Assembly: GCF_001953745.1 (NCBI RefSeq)
Contig: NZ_LWLN01000001.1
Span: forward strand, 1,736,001-1,800,000
From: Natrinema saccharevitans
GTDB lineage: Archaea > Halobacteriota > Halobacteria > Halobacteriales > Natrialbaceae
Reading direction: 5' to 3'
Length of the DNA: 64,000 bases
Part shown: positions 26,075 through 36,839 of the stretch, piece by piece
How positions within the stretch are numbered: position 1 is the stretch's first letter
Layout of the letters: each line of letters starts with the position of its first letter
The notes under the pieces: model-generated
Database searches by the model: none
Told to the model about the DNA's origin: nothing
The model's input: the letters and a program-made list of their open reading frames with translations, nothing else
Position numbers and translations under genes: made by a program

Positions 26075-27298
26075 TTATCGGTCGAGCACGGTGACGCCGC
26101 GTACCTCGAACCGAGCGCCGCCGTTTCGTCCCGACGCGACCGAGATCGACCAGCCGTGGGCGTCGACGACGTCGCTGACGATCGCCAGCCCGAAGCCCGA
26201 CCCGCCGGCGCTCGAGTAGCCGCTCTCGAAGACTCGCTCGCGCTCGTCGGGCGGGATTCCGGGGCCGTCGTCTTCGACGTAGAAGCCGTCGTAGTCGGCC
26301 GCCTCGACCGACCAGTCGGCGGCCTCGAGCTCGCCTTCGATCGACTCCGCTGGGCCGGTGCTCTCGCCGCTGGACGCCGACTCGAGGGTCCCGATCTCGA
26401 TACGGGGGCCGTCTCCCCCGTGTTCGACGGCGGCCTGACGAGTTTGCGAGTCAGGGTTCGTCGAGCATGGCTCGACGGCGTCCTGCTGAGCGCGCGAAGC
26501 AAGACTTGTCGAACCGTGTTCGACAGCGTTTCGAAACAGGTTCTCGAAGAGGTGGGTAAGCAGCGACGAATCGGCCCGGATCGCGACGTCGTCGACGACG
26601 GCGACGCTCGCGCCGTCCGTTCGGACGGTGGTCCAGGCGGTCTCGACGGCCCGCGAGAGCGCCAGGAGTTCGGTCTCCTCGACCGCGTCGATCGTCGTGA
26701 GAAGCAGCGCCTCGTCGATGATCTCCTCCATGCGCTCGAGTGAGGCGCGCAACGGGTTCTCGTCGCCGTCGTCACCGAGGTCGACGCCGTCGTCCAGTTC
26801 GAGCATCTCCGTGTGCGCCAGCGCGACCGAAAGCGGGTTCCGGAGGTCGTGTGAGAGCAGTTTGGCGAACGACTCCATCCGGTCGGCCTGTTCCTGCGTC
26901 CGCCGCTCGAGGAGTTTGCGCTCGGTGATGTCGACGTGCATGACGAGGACGTACCGCTCGCCGGCGTAGTCGTACGACCTGGCGTCTAACAGGTACCAGC
27001 CGTCCTCGCCCGGCGTGTGGCAGGGGTACTCGAGGTGGAACGACTCGCTGTCGCCGGCGGCGATCTCGCGGATCCCGCGCGCGGTCTCGGTCGCGTCGGG
27101 ATCGTCGCTCGCCTCACAGACCGCGAGGTAGTTACTCCCGACGCCGCCCGCAGTCCGGGCCAACCCCTGCTCGTCGCCGAACGACTCCCAGGGCTCGTTC
27201 GTGTCGACGATCGTCCCCGACGCGTCGAGGATCGCGACGCGTGCGGGTAACGCGTCGAATCCGGCCGCGACCAGCGCATCCGTGCTTGGATCACCCAT
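26075..27298 (-). CDS. PAS-domain sensor histidine kinase
   Basis: 407 residues without transmembrane segments. A PAS domain (about 15-127) is followed by the H-box LLSHDLRNPLS with H150, an N-box FENLFRNAVEHG (251-262), a G1 box VEDDGPGIP (341-349) and a G2 box GFGLAIV (about 369-375). Directly after the N-box lies an insert of about 33 residues (262-294) that repeats the AVEHG/DAVEP/AAVEHG theme. Phosphotransfer partners are not adjacent. It is convergent with the presenilin-like gene. Confidence 0.9.
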   Translation of the reverse strand: MGDPSTDALVAAGFDALPARVAILDASGTIVDTNEPWESFGDEQGLARTAGGVGSNYLAVCEASDDPDATETARGIREIAAGDSESFHLEYPCHTPGEDGWYLLDARSYDYAGERYVLVMHVDITERKLLERRTQEQADRMESFAKLLSHDLRNPLSVALAHTEMLELDDGVDLGDDGDENPLRASLERMEEIIDEALLLTTIDAVEETELLALSRAVETAWTTVRTDGASVAVVDDVAIRADSSLLTHLFENLFRNAVEHGSTSLASRAQQDAVEPCSTNPDSQTRQAAVEHGGDGPRIEIGTLESASSGESTGPAESIEGELEAADWSVEAADYDGFYVEDDGPGIPPDERERVFESGYSSAGGSGFGLAIVSDVVDAHGWSISVASGRNGGARFEVRGVTVLDR

Positions 27299-27373
27299 AC
27301 CGCCCGATGGGCCGCGACCTACTTGAGCGGTGTTGCCGACTGGCCCGAGAACGGAGCGGTTCGTGCCCGTGGC

Positions 27374-28870
<1,497 letters not shown>

Positions 28871-29078
28871 TGGGCTCACTTCCCCCGGACGACAGTTAAA
28901 CGGTGTGATGCACCGCGAACGCGGCGGTTGCTCGGGATCGCAGAGCGGCCGAGACGCGCGGACCGGTTCCGGTCCGACCGGCGTTCGATGCGGACGGCGA
29001 GTGAAATAAAGGCGGCCGTTTTCGGCAGATGCGGACCGACCAAAAATTAAGCAACAGAAGCGAGTGGGTGCCGATACG

Positions 29079-29459
29079 ATGGGAAGCAACGCCGATCCGA
29101 CGGACCTCCTCCCGGAGCGAAGCGTCCGCTCCCTCGAGGAGTACCTCGAGATGCAGGCCGCGGTCGGGAACCGAAACCGGTTCGAGATCCTCTATCGACT
29201 CGCTCACACGGACGAGCTGACGCCCACGGAGCTGGATTCGATGATCGACGTCGACGAAAGTACGCTCCACTACCACCTCGGCAAGCTCCGCGAGGTCGGG
29301 CTCGTCGAGAAACGAGCGCGTTCGGAGCGGGACAGTGACGGGCTCTCCACCCACTACAGGGCGACGATCCCCGGCGAGGTCATCCTCGAACACGGGGTCG
29401 AAGAACTTCTCCGTCGCGAGTGGGACTTCGGCGACGCCTACGACAGCAGCGCGGACTGA
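29079..29459 (+). CDS. ArsR-type winged-helix transcriptional regulator
   Basis: 126 residues from the ATG at 29079; an ATG at 29064 would add five. The winged helix covers about residues 28-95: RFEILYRLAHTDELTPTELDSMI then DESTLHYHLGKLREVGLVEKR. No metal-binding Cys motif is present, so this is the haloarchaeal helix-turn-helix type rather than a metal sensor. The AT-rich AAAAATTAAG about 35 nt upstream is a likely promoter. Confidence 0.82.
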   Translation: MGSNADPTDLLPERSVRSLEEYLEMQAAVGNRNRFEILYRLAHTDELTPTELDSMIDVDESTLHYHLGKLREVGLVEKRARSERDSDGLSTHYRATIPGEVILEHGVEELLRREWDFGDAYDSSAD

Positions 29460-29476
29460 ATTCCGTTCCCCGTCCG

Positions 29477-29992
29477 TCAGTCCGGGTCGTCGCCGTCGCG
29501 GACGACGGCGTTCTCGAGCGCGTTTTCGACCGTCCGCAACGCCGTCGCCCCTGCGCGTCGATCGACGACGAGGACCAGCGTTCCGTCGGCGACGGCCGCG
29601 GCGTCCGGCGAGGTCCCCTCGACCCCGAGCCGCTCGAGGACGGCCGCCGCGGCGGCCGCGTCGACCTCGCCGGTCGCGACGATGGCGGTCGACCCGCCGT
29701 CGCAGGGGCCGAATGCCGCGCCGCCGACGGTCACGAGCGCGTCGTCGCGGTCGGCCCCGTCCTCGAGCCGTCCGACGCCGCTTTCCATCCGCACGCGAGC
29801 GGAGCGAGAGTCGGTCTCGTAGGCGGGCAACTCGTCGGCGTACCGGCGCAGCGCCGTGGCGACCGCGTCGGGCTCGCCGTCGATCGGGAGCGAGCGGGCC
29901 GCGGCGGTGTAGTTGACGACGCCGGCCCGCAGGGCGGTCCGGAGGAACGGACGGCGATCGACCGCCCGTCGCGTCTCGGCTGCCAGTGACAT
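29477..29992 (-). CDS. Conserved haloarchaeal protein of unknown function
   Basis: 171 residues from the ATG at 29992 (MSLAAETRRAVDRRPFL); an upstream ATG at 30019 adds nine. The N-terminal helical part (LRAGVVNYTAAARSL) precedes a domain with GGAAFGPCDGGSTAIVATGEVDA and LEGT-like strands. The layout resembles a small regulatory alpha/beta domain. I do not recognise a characterised family. It is convergent with the winged-helix gene. Confidence 0.7.
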   Translation of the reverse strand: MSLAAETRRAVDRRPFLRTALRAGVVNYTAAARSLPIDGEPDAVATALRRYADELPAYETDSRSARVRMESGVGRLEDGADRDDALVTVGGAAFGPCDGGSTAIVATGEVDAAAAAAVLERLGVEGTSPDAAAVADGTLVLVVDRRAGATALRTVENALENAVVRDGDDPD

Positions 29993-30145
29993 AGCGGGGA
30001 CGGCGTCGCGAGCGATCATAAAGTCGCCGTCATCGTCGCTCGGACGGTTCGCGGTCCCGGGGACGGGTCGCGATCGTTCGACCCCGATCTCGGGGAGAAT
30101 CGATTCGGCCGACAGTATATACCGTTCCGGTCCCTTGGCTCACCC

Positions 30146-30469
30146 ATGAGCGAGTCCGAATCGGCCCAGTCCCCAGCCGACGCCGTCCGCGAAGACGTGG
30201 CGCTGTTCCTCCGCCGGAACTTTCCCCAGATCGAGGCCCACGGCGGCGAGTCCGCGATCACCGAGGTCGACCTCGAGGCGGGACGTGTCTCGATCGCCCT
30301 GACAGGAGCCTGTAGCGGCTGCGGCGTCAGTTCGATGACGACCCAGGCGATCCAGCAGCGACTGCCGGCCGAGATCGACGCGATCGACTACGTCGACGTC
30401 AGCACCGGGTTCGACGGGATGGCCGGTGGATCGTCGGGACGCGACGTACCCGACGACGTGCCGTTCTAA
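30146..30469 (+). CDS. NifU C-terminal domain Fe-S scaffold/carrier protein
   Basis: 107 residues. The NifU-like fold (VALFLRRNFPQIEAHGGESAITEVD) carries the cluster ligands C56 and C59 in CSGCG. It is expected to bind or transfer a 4Fe-4S cluster. A BolA-family gene follows 60 nt downstream; the two families cooperate in Fe-S handling elsewhere, so co-function is plausible. A TATA-like TATATACC about 30 nt before the ATG suggests a leaderless transcript. Confidence 0.88.
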   Translation: MSESESAQSPADAVREDVALFLRRNFPQIEAHGGESAITEVDLEAGRVSIALTGACSGCGVSSMTTQAIQQRLPAEIDAIDYVDVSTGFDGMAGGSSGRDVPDDVPF

Positions 30470-30529
30470 ATCGGCCGCGCCGCCGATCGCGACCGCGGCG
30501 CTTTTGCCGCGAGCGACCAATTCCCACCC

Positions 30530-30787
30530 ATGAAGCCAGCCGACGTCGAGGAACTCATCGAATCGAACCTCGAGGACGCCGACGCCACGGTCACCCACGC
30601 GCGGGACGAAGGCGACGAGGACCACCTCGCCGCGACGGTCGTCTCGCCCGTTTTCGACGGCCTCCCGCTCGTCCAGCAACACCAGGAGGTCTACGACGCG
30701 CTGGGCGATCACATGACCACCGACATCCACGCCCTCGAACTGTCGACGTACACCCCCGAGGCGTACGACGACCTCGAGGCCGAATAG
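30530..30787 (+). CDS. BolA family protein
   Basis: 85 residues: EELIESNLEDADATVTHARD, then HLAATVVSPVFDGLPLVQQHQEVYDALG. This is the BolA class II KH-like fold with the VSPxFxGLxxVxxHxxVY signature. BolA proteins work with glutaredoxin or NifU-like partners in Fe-S cluster delivery. A NifU-domain gene lies directly upstream. Confidence 0.88.
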   Translation: MKPADVEELIESNLEDADATVTHARDEGDEDHLAATVVSPVFDGLPLVQQHQEVYDALGDHMTTDIHALELSTYTPEAYDDLEAE

Positions 30788-30871
30788 ACCGATCGGTCGC
30801 TCGCGGTCCACCCGCGTCCGTCGAACCCCTGCATTTCTCCCACTGGTTTCCGGGAGCGTCCCGATCGCCTC

Positions 30872-31034
30872 GAGCGACCGCGGTCGACGGTGAGACGCCC
30901 GCTGCGGTCGGGCGGGTCGCGGTCGCGGAAGCCGCCCGACACGGCGCTCGAGTCGACGCGCTGTCGATCGTCCGCATGACCGCGTCCGTCGGGCGTCGTC
31001 GGTGCCGGTCCTGACGGTCCCCGCCGACGACTGA
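30872..31034 (+). pseudogene. Remnant of a UspA-like gene
   Basis: The 421-nt gap between bolA and the PH-domain pair has no intact gene. One frame reads GETPAAVGRVAVAEAARHGARVDALSIVR, like the first helix and strand of UspA. A second frame ends SVPVLTVPADD then stop, like a UspA C-terminus. The middle of the protein is missing and the frame differs. The call rests on short stretches. Confidence 0.4.
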
Positions 31035-31208
31035 TCCGCTCGGCTGTCACTGGTTACCGGACCGATCGCAGGACGGTTCGCGGTCGCACCGGAACTGACT
31101 GCCGGCGATCCGTACGACGCTCCCATCCGTTCGTCCGTCGCTGGCCCCGACGGTCGCCGCCCCCGTTGGAACCGTAGCTTTATCCATCAGGGTTGACACG
31201 AATCGGAC

Positions 31209-31670
31209 ATGGAGACGCTTCATCCCCGCATCAGGCTCATCTGGATCGCCCGCGGCGCGATCGCGGCGGTCGTCCTCGCCGTCGCCCTCGTCGCCCTCGA
31301 TCGGTGGCGAGTCACCGTCCCGGCGCTCGCGATCGCAGCCGCCGTCGCCGTCGCGCTGCTTCTCGCCGTCGGCTACGCCGTCCGCCGCTATCAGGTCTGG
31401 CGGTTCGAACTGCAGGACGACGCCCTCTACCTCGAGCGCGGGGTCGTCACGTTCGTCGAGACCGCCGTTCCGTTCGTCCGTGTCCAGCACGTCGACACCC
31501 AGTTCGGCCCCGTCGAGCGGGCGCTCGGTCTCTCGAGCGTCGTGGTCTATACCGCCGGTTCCCGGAACGCCGACGTTCGGATTCCGGGGCTGACGCCGGA
31601 CCGGGCCCGGAGCCTGCAGGAGACCCTCCGCGAACTGGCCGTCGAGAGCGAGGGCGAAGACGCCGTCTGA
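31209..31670 (+). CDS. PH-domain (bPH2) membrane protein, YdbS-like, pair 1 small subunit
   Basis: 153 residues: two hydrophobic helices (about 10-60) then one bacterial PH-like domain (WRFELQDDALYLERGVVTFVETAVPFVRVQHVD, and SSVVVYTAGSRNADVRIPGL). The stop is one base before the start of the large partner gene. A close paralogue pair lies at 38142-40195. In Bacillus the YdbST pair affects tolerance of an antimicrobial peptide; no archaeal role is known to me. Confidence 0.85.
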   Translation: METLHPRIRLIWIARGAIAAVVLAVALVALDRWRVTVPALAIAAAVAVALLLAVGYAVRRYQVWRFELQDDALYLERGVVTFVETAVPFVRVQHVDTQFGPVERALGLSSVVVYTAGSRNADVRIPGLTPDRARSLQETLRELAVESEGEDAV

Positions 31671-31671
31671 C

Positions 31672-33288
31672 ATGAACCGCTTACACCCTCTCAGCGCCGT
31701 GACGCTGGCGCTCCAGCACGGCGCGACCGGCTTCTCGGTCCCGGTCTTGCTCGTGGGGCTGGGATCCAGCGTCCTCGACGTCGATACCGGTCCGCTACTG
31801 GCGTTGGTCCCGATCGGTCTCGTCGCCGGCGTCGGCTACGGAATCGCGTACTACTACCGGTTTACCTACGAAGTCACCGCGAGTACGTTCGACGTCTCCT
31901 CGGGGGTGTTCTCGCGCCGGTCCCGCGAGATCCCCTACCGGCGGGTCCAGAACGTCGATATCTCACAGGGGCTCTTCCAGCGGGTCGTCGGCCTCGCGGT
32001 CGTCTCGATCGAGACCGCCGGCGGCGGCGACACCGAAGCGACGCTCCGGTTCGTCAGCGAGGACGAGGCAGAGCGGGTCCGGTCGGAAATTCGCCGATTG
32101 ACGGCCGCCACCGGAGAGAGGACCGCCGACCCCGAGTCCGATCGGCCGGCGTCTAACGAATCGATCCCGTCCACCGACGAGCCGACCGCGCCCGAACGAA
32201 CGCGCGAGGACCGCTCCCGAGGCGATGCCGCCCCGACGCTGCTGTTCGACCTCGAGACCCGGGAACTCCTGCTCTACGCGGTGACCTCGTTCCGGTGGGG
32301 CGCGGCGGTCTTTCCGATCGCGATACTCGTCTTCCTCGGCGGTGCCGACTCCGGGTCGGGGCTCGTGCCCGCGTTCGTCGTCGACGCCGCTCGCCCCTTC
32401 GGCGGGCCGGCGACGCTCGAGGGCGCGGCGGTCGGCCCGCTGCTGGTGTTGGCCGCGGTCACCGCCGTCCAGTGGTCGCTTTTCACCTACGTCTCGAGCG
32501 CGATCTACACCGTCGCGAACTACCACGGGTTCCGGCTCGGCCGCGCGGGCGAGGACTTCGTCTACGAGCGCGGGCTGGTCCAGCGCTACAGCGGCTCGAT
32601 CCCAGCCGAGAAGGTCCAGTCGGTCACGGTCACCGAGAACCCGCTCCAGCGGCTGGTCGGCTACGCCGGCCTCTGGGTCGAGACGGCGGGCTACGGCCCA
32701 GACAGCGGCGGCGGCAGCCAGTCGGCGGTCCCGATGGCGAAGCGGGACCGCGTCTACCGGTTCGCCGAGAACCTCACCGGTGCCGAGTCGCCCGACTTCC
32801 GCAGTCCGCCGACGCTGGCTCGCCGCCGGTATCTCGGCCGGTACGCCATCGTCGCGGCCGTGATCGTCGCCGTCGCGTTCGGCCTCGCGCAGGTCTCGAC
32901 GTTCGACCGCTGGTATCTCACGGCGATCGTTTTCCTCGCCGTACCGCCCGCCGCCTACCTCAAGTACGCCAACCTCGGCTACGTCGTCGGCGACGAACAC
33001 CTCGTGATCCGCAGCGGGTTCTGGAAGCGCCGGACGACCGTGATCCCCTACTACCGGATCCAGACGGTCGCGACGCGGCGCTCGGTCTTCCAGCGACGGC
33101 TCGGGCTCGCGTCGTTGGCCGTCGATACCGCCAGTTCGCGCACCTTTGCGTGGGGGTCCCCGACGATCTACGACATCGACCTCGAGACGGCCCGCGAGAT
33201 CCACGATACCGGCCGGGAACGGCTCCAGTCGGCACTGCGCGAGCGCGCCCGCACGGACGATCTCGGGCTTTCGGTGGATTTTACGTGA
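31672..33288 (+). CDS. PH-domain (bPH2) membrane protein, YdbT-like, pair 1 large subunit
   Basis: 538 residues with three bPH2 repeats. Each has the form of RYxV---G-F-RR--EIPY-RVQNVDI (about 65-140, 280-360 and 440-520), separated by paired hydrophobic helices. The repeats share the IPxxRIQxV core. An acidic Ser/Asp/Glu linker (about 150-185) follows repeat 1. It is co-transcribed with the small subunit. Paralogue: 38627-40195. Confidence 0.85.
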   Translation: MNRLHPLSAVTLALQHGATGFSVPVLLVGLGSSVLDVDTGPLLALVPIGLVAGVGYGIAYYYRFTYEVTASTFDVSSGVFSRRSREIPYRRVQNVDISQGLFQRVVGLAVVSIETAGGGDTEATLRFVSEDEAERVRSEIRRLTAATGERTADPESDRPASNESIPSTDEPTAPERTREDRSRGDAAPTLLFDLETRELLLYAVTSFRWGAAVFPIAILVFLGGADSGSGLVPAFVVDAARPFGGPATLEGAAVGPLLVLAAVTAVQWSLFTYVSSAIYTVANYHGFRLGRAGEDFVYERGLVQRYSGSIPAEKVQSVTVTENPLQRLVGYAGLWVETAGYGPDSGGGSQSAVPMAKRDRVYRFAENLTGAESPDFRSPPTLARRRYLGRYAIVAAVIVAVAFGLAQVSTFDRWYLTAIVFLAVPPAAYLKYANLGYVVGDEHLVIRSGFWKRRTTVIPYYRIQTVATRRSVFQRRLGLASLAVDTASSRTFAWGSPTIYDIDLETAREIHDTGRERLQSALRERARTDDLGLSVDFT

Positions 33289-33308
33289 CTCGAGCCGACC
33301 CCTCGCGT

Positions 33309-34724
33309 ATGGCAGACGGAGACGATTACCGACTCGAGGAGGACAGTCTCGGCGAGATGCAGGTTCCGGCCGACGCCTACTGGGGGGCACAGACCCAACG
33401 CGCGATTCAGAACTTCCCCATCTCGGGGATCACGTTCAGCCGGCGGTTCATCCGCGGGCTCGGCGTCGTCAAGAAGGCCGCCGCGCAGGCCAACCGCGAC
33501 CTCGGACTCGTCGACGACGACGTCGCCGAGGCGATCATCGAGGCCGCCGACGAGGTCATCGCCGGCGAACACGACGACCAGTTCCCGGTCGACGTCTTCC
33601 AGACCGGCTCCGGCACGTCCTCGAACATGAACGCCAACGAGGTCATCGCCAACCGCGCCGCCGAGATCATGGGCTCGGAGATCGGCGACCGCGTCGTCCA
33701 CCCCAACGACCACGTCAACTACGGCCAGTCCTCGAACGACGTCATCCCGACCGCGATGCACGTCGCCTCCCTCGAGGCCGTCGAGAAAGACGTCATCCCG
33801 GCACTGGACACCCTCCGCGAGGCGCTCGAGCAGAAGGAAGAGGAGTTCGACGACGTGATCAAGACCGGTCGCACGCACCTGCAGGACGCGACACCGGTCA
33901 CGCTCGGCCAGGAGTTCTCGGGCTACCGCACCCAGGTCGAGAAGGGACTCGCACGAGTCGACCAGGTCCGCGACCACCTCGGCGAACTCGCGCTGGGCGG
34001 GACCGCGACCGGGACCGGCCTCAACACGCACGAGGAGTTCCCCGGCCGCGCCGCCGAGTACATCACGAAGGAGACCGGCGTTCAGTTCCGCGAGGCCGAC
34101 AACCACTTCGAGGCCCAGGCCGCCCACGACGCGATGAGCGAGGCCCACGGCGCGCTCCGGACGGTTGCGGGCTCGCTGAACAAGATCGCCAACGACCTTC
34201 GCCTGCTCGCCTCGGGTCCCCGTAACGGGCTCGGCGAGATCGAACAGCCGGAGAACCAGCCCGGCTCCTCGATCATGCCCGGCAAGATCAACCCGGTCGT
34301 CGCCGAGGCCGTCAACCAGGTCCACAAGCAGGTCGTCGGCAACGACGCCGCCGTCTCCGCCGGCGCGGCCGAGGGCCAGATCGACCTGAACCTCTACAAG
34401 CCCGTGCTGGCCCACAACTTCCTCGAGTCCGCCGAACTCATTTCGAACGCGAGTCAGGTCTTCGCCGAGCGGTTCGTCCGCGAACTCGAGGCCAACGAGG
34501 CCTACTGCGAAGAGCGCGTCGAGCAGTCGATGGCGATGGCCACCTCGCTGAACGTCCACATCGGCTACGACAAGGCCAGCGAGGTCGCAAAGACCGCGCT
34601 CAAGGAGGACAAGACCGTCCGCGAGGTCGTCCTCGAGAAGGGCTACCTCGACGAGGAAGAGGCCGACGAGGTCCTCGACCCCCGCAAGATGGCCGAGCGC
34701 GGTATCCTGGGTCAGGACGACTGA
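33309..34724 (+). CDS. fumC: Fumarate hydratase, class II
   Basis: 471 residues from the ATG at 33309. The Fe-S-independent fumarase interconverts fumarate and malate in the TCA cycle. Diagnostic segments are QTGSGTSSNMNANEVIANRA, HPNDHVNYGQSSND, KTGRTHLQDATPV and the superfamily signature GSSIMPGKINP. Length and motifs are normal. Class II fumarase rather than aspartase or argininosuccinate lyase is indicated by the GSGTSSNMNANEV block. It begins 20 nt after the PH-domain gene. Confidence 0.96.
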   Translation: MADGDDYRLEEDSLGEMQVPADAYWGAQTQRAIQNFPISGITFSRRFIRGLGVVKKAAAQANRDLGLVDDDVAEAIIEAADEVIAGEHDDQFPVDVFQTGSGTSSNMNANEVIANRAAEIMGSEIGDRVVHPNDHVNYGQSSNDVIPTAMHVASLEAVEKDVIPALDTLREALEQKEEEFDDVIKTGRTHLQDATPVTLGQEFSGYRTQVEKGLARVDQVRDHLGELALGGTATGTGLNTHEEFPGRAAEYITKETGVQFREADNHFEAQAAHDAMSEAHGALRTVAGSLNKIANDLRLLASGPRNGLGEIEQPENQPGSSIMPGKINPVVAEAVNQVHKQVVGNDAAVSAGAAEGQIDLNLYKPVLAHNFLESAELISNASQVFAERFVRELEANEAYCEERVEQSMAMATSLNVHIGYDKASEVAKTALKEDKTVREVVLEKGYLDEEEADEVLDPRKMAERGILGQDD

Positions 34725-34767
34725 GACGGCACGGGATCTCGTTTTCGATCGGCGGCCCCGATCCCTC

Positions 34768-35199
34768 TCAGGGCCGCGCGATCAGTACCGACGCGTCGAC
34801 CGTTCGAACCACGCGATCGGTCGTACTCCCGAGGAGTCGTTCTTTCACGCCCGAGCGCCCGCTCGCGCCCATGACGACGAGGTCGGCTTCGACTTCCGCG
34901 GTTTCGGTCGCGATTGCCTCGTGCGGAATTCCCTCACGTATGCGTCGATCGTACGCGATGCCCGCGCTCTCGGCTCGTTCGGCGGCGGCGTCGAGGGCCG
35001 ATTCGGCCTCGTCCTCGAGCGTCCGCGTCAATTCCGGAGCCAGCGCCCCCTCGCCGGCCCCGGCCATCTCGGTTCCCGCGTCGACGACGTGCAAGAAGTG
35101 AACCGTCGCTCCCGCTCCGTCGGCGATCGAGACGGCCTCGTCGACCGCCGCCGCGCTCGAGTCGCTTCCGTCGGTCGGCACGAGGATGTCGTCGTACAC
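34768..35199 (-). CDS. Universal stress protein (UspA family)
   Basis: 143 residues with the full ATP-binding signature G-2x-G-9x-G-S (G111, G114, G124, S125 in VMGASGRSGVKERLLGS). The N-terminal strand ILVPTDGSD holds the conserved Asp. Standard single-domain UspA. It is convergent with fumC. Confidence 0.92.
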   Translation of the reverse strand: MYDDILVPTDGSDSSAAAVDEAVSIADGAGATVHFLHVVDAGTEMAGAGEGALAPELTRTLEDEAESALDAAAERAESAGIAYDRRIREGIPHEAIATETAEVEADLVVMGASGRSGVKERLLGSTTDRVVRTVDASVLIARP

Positions 35200-35250
35200 G
35201 GCGGTCGTTTCGATAGCGACGCGGAAAAAACGACCGCGTGCAGTCGCGGG

Positions 35251-36321
35251 TCAGCGATCGACCGACTCGAGATTCGCCTCGTCCAGCGGGTCCTCGATGT
35301 CGCCCATCACGGCCTCGAGCAGGTCGGTGACGGTGACCAGCCCGACGACCTCGCCGTCCTCGATGACCAGGGCGAGTTCCTGGTTTTCGGTCTGGAACTG
35401 GTCGATCGCGTCGCTGACGTCGGTGTCGGGCGAGAGCGTCATCGGCGGCGCGGCCAGTTCCTCGAAGTCGACGTCGCCGTCGGCCAATTCCTCGCGGTGC
35501 CGGACGAAGACCGGCGTGTAGACGATTCCGCGGAAGTCGGTCAACTCGTCGCCGACGAGCGGATACCGGGTCTGCGGCCGTTCCTCCATCTTCCGGAAGT
35601 TCTCCGCGGGTGCTGCGGTCGTCGACAGGGCGACGATCTCATCGGGATCGACCATCACCTCCCGGATCGACTGCTCGCCGATGTTGAACGCGTTCATCAC
35701 CTCCTCGCGACGGTCGGCCGGGAGATCGCCCTCCTCGAGGACGGAGTCGAGCCGGTTCCGGAGGTCGGCCCGCGTCTCGATGACCTCCTCTTCGGCCTCG
35801 GTCCACGCCTGGGTCATCTCGATGCCGAACAGTCCCAGCGTCGCCTTGGCGACCCAGTCACCGAAGTGGATCAGCGGGGCGATCGCTTTGGCGAACCAGT
35901 ACAGCGGCCGCGCGCCGTACCGACAGACCTGCTTCGAGCGTTCGACGCCGAGATACGTCGGCGTCTGCTCGCCGTGCGTGAGGTGGACGAGGTTGATGAG
36001 CAGGAATCCGAGGATCGAGCCCGCGCCCGCGGACGCCAGCGCCGTGTTCGCAAACAGCGGCTCGAACAACGCCGCCAGCCCCGGCTCGGCGACGATCCCG
36101 AGCGCGATGCTCGTCCCGGAGATCCAGACCTGACAGGTCGTCAGGTAGAACTCGAGGTCGTCGGTCATCTCCCACGCCAGCCGTAGCCCGGGCGTGTCGA
36201 ACTCGGACTCGGGATACTGTCGGGCACGCGTCAACCCGAACTCGATCGCGACGAAGAAGGCGTTCAACGCGATGAGAACGAACCCGGCCACGATCCGTGC
36301 GCCGATCTCGATCGGTTCCAT
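35251..36321 (-). CDS. CNNM/CorC-type membrane protein (DUF21 plus CBS pair)
   Basis: About 356 residues. The N-terminal DUF21 (CNNM) domain has four hydrophobic segments (RIVAGFVLIALNAFFVAIEFGLTRAR at the start). A CBS pair follows (RREEVMNAFNIGEQSIREVM to LVIEDGEVVGLVTVTDLLEAV). The family is linked to magnesium/cobalt transport. I chose the ATG at 36321 (MEPIEIG); ATGs at 36336 and 36354 give longer N-termini. The C-terminal CorC_HlyC (transporter-associated) domain is absent. Confidence 0.88.
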   Translation of the reverse strand: MEPIEIGARIVAGFVLIALNAFFVAIEFGLTRARQYPESEFDTPGLRLAWEMTDDLEFYLTTCQVWISGTSIALGIVAEPGLAALFEPLFANTALASAGAGSILGFLLINLVHLTHGEQTPTYLGVERSKQVCRYGARPLYWFAKAIAPLIHFGDWVAKATLGLFGIEMTQAWTEAEEEVIETRADLRNRLDSVLEEGDLPADRREEVMNAFNIGEQSIREVMVDPDEIVALSTTAAPAENFRKMEERPQTRYPLVGDELTDFRGIVYTPVFVRHREELADGDVDFEELAAPPMTLSPDTDVSDAIDQFQTENQELALVIEDGEVVGLVTVTDLLEAVMGDIEDPLDEANLESVDR

Positions 36322-36575
36322 CGTTGGCCCGTTCATCCGGCGATCACTTATCAATCAGGGTAATCGACTAGAATACCGCTCGTCGTTCGACAGCGACGGT
36401 CGAACCGTCGAGCTACCACGCGAGAGACAACTCGCGGTCGCGTAAACACGGATTCCGACCGTTCTTTCTTCCCGACCCGTCGTCCCCAAATCGGGACAGC
36501 GAGCCCGAATCACTGCCGTATCCGCCGGAATAAAAAACCCAAGCAGTTTTTGCGGAGGCTCGCGTCAGACGAAAT

Positions 36576-36809
36576 ATGCACACCTGTCGAAACTGTAATC
36601 AGTCGTTCCAGACCGAACTCGCCCTCGAGTTACACCGCGATACGTGCGGCGACGGACAGCTCCTCTGTGAGGTATGCGGGGAGCGATTCCAGGAGGGGTC
36701 GGCGACCCAGGACGGCTGGCACTACGAGTGCCCCAACGAGGATTGTGACGGCGACGGACTGCAGGAGGACCTCTATCGCGTCGGCGACGTCCGAACCGCG
36801 ACCCACTGA
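36576..36809 (+). CDS. Small zinc-finger protein (C2H2 plus CxxC type)
   Basis: 77 residues. A C2H2-like finger begins the protein (CRNCNQSFQTELALELHRDTC), followed by CEVCGERFQ and a CPNEDC cluster, so two zinc sites are likely. Small zinc proteins of this size are common and regulatory in haloarchaea. The upstream sequence is AT-rich (AAATATG at the start), fitting a leaderless transcript. Confidence 0.78.
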   Translation: MHTCRNCNQSFQTELALELHRDTCGDGQLLCEVCGERFQEGSATQDGWHYECPNEDCDGDGLQEDLYRVGDVRTATH

Positions 36810-36839
36810 CTCCGACTGGCGTCTCTCCGACTTCCGTCC

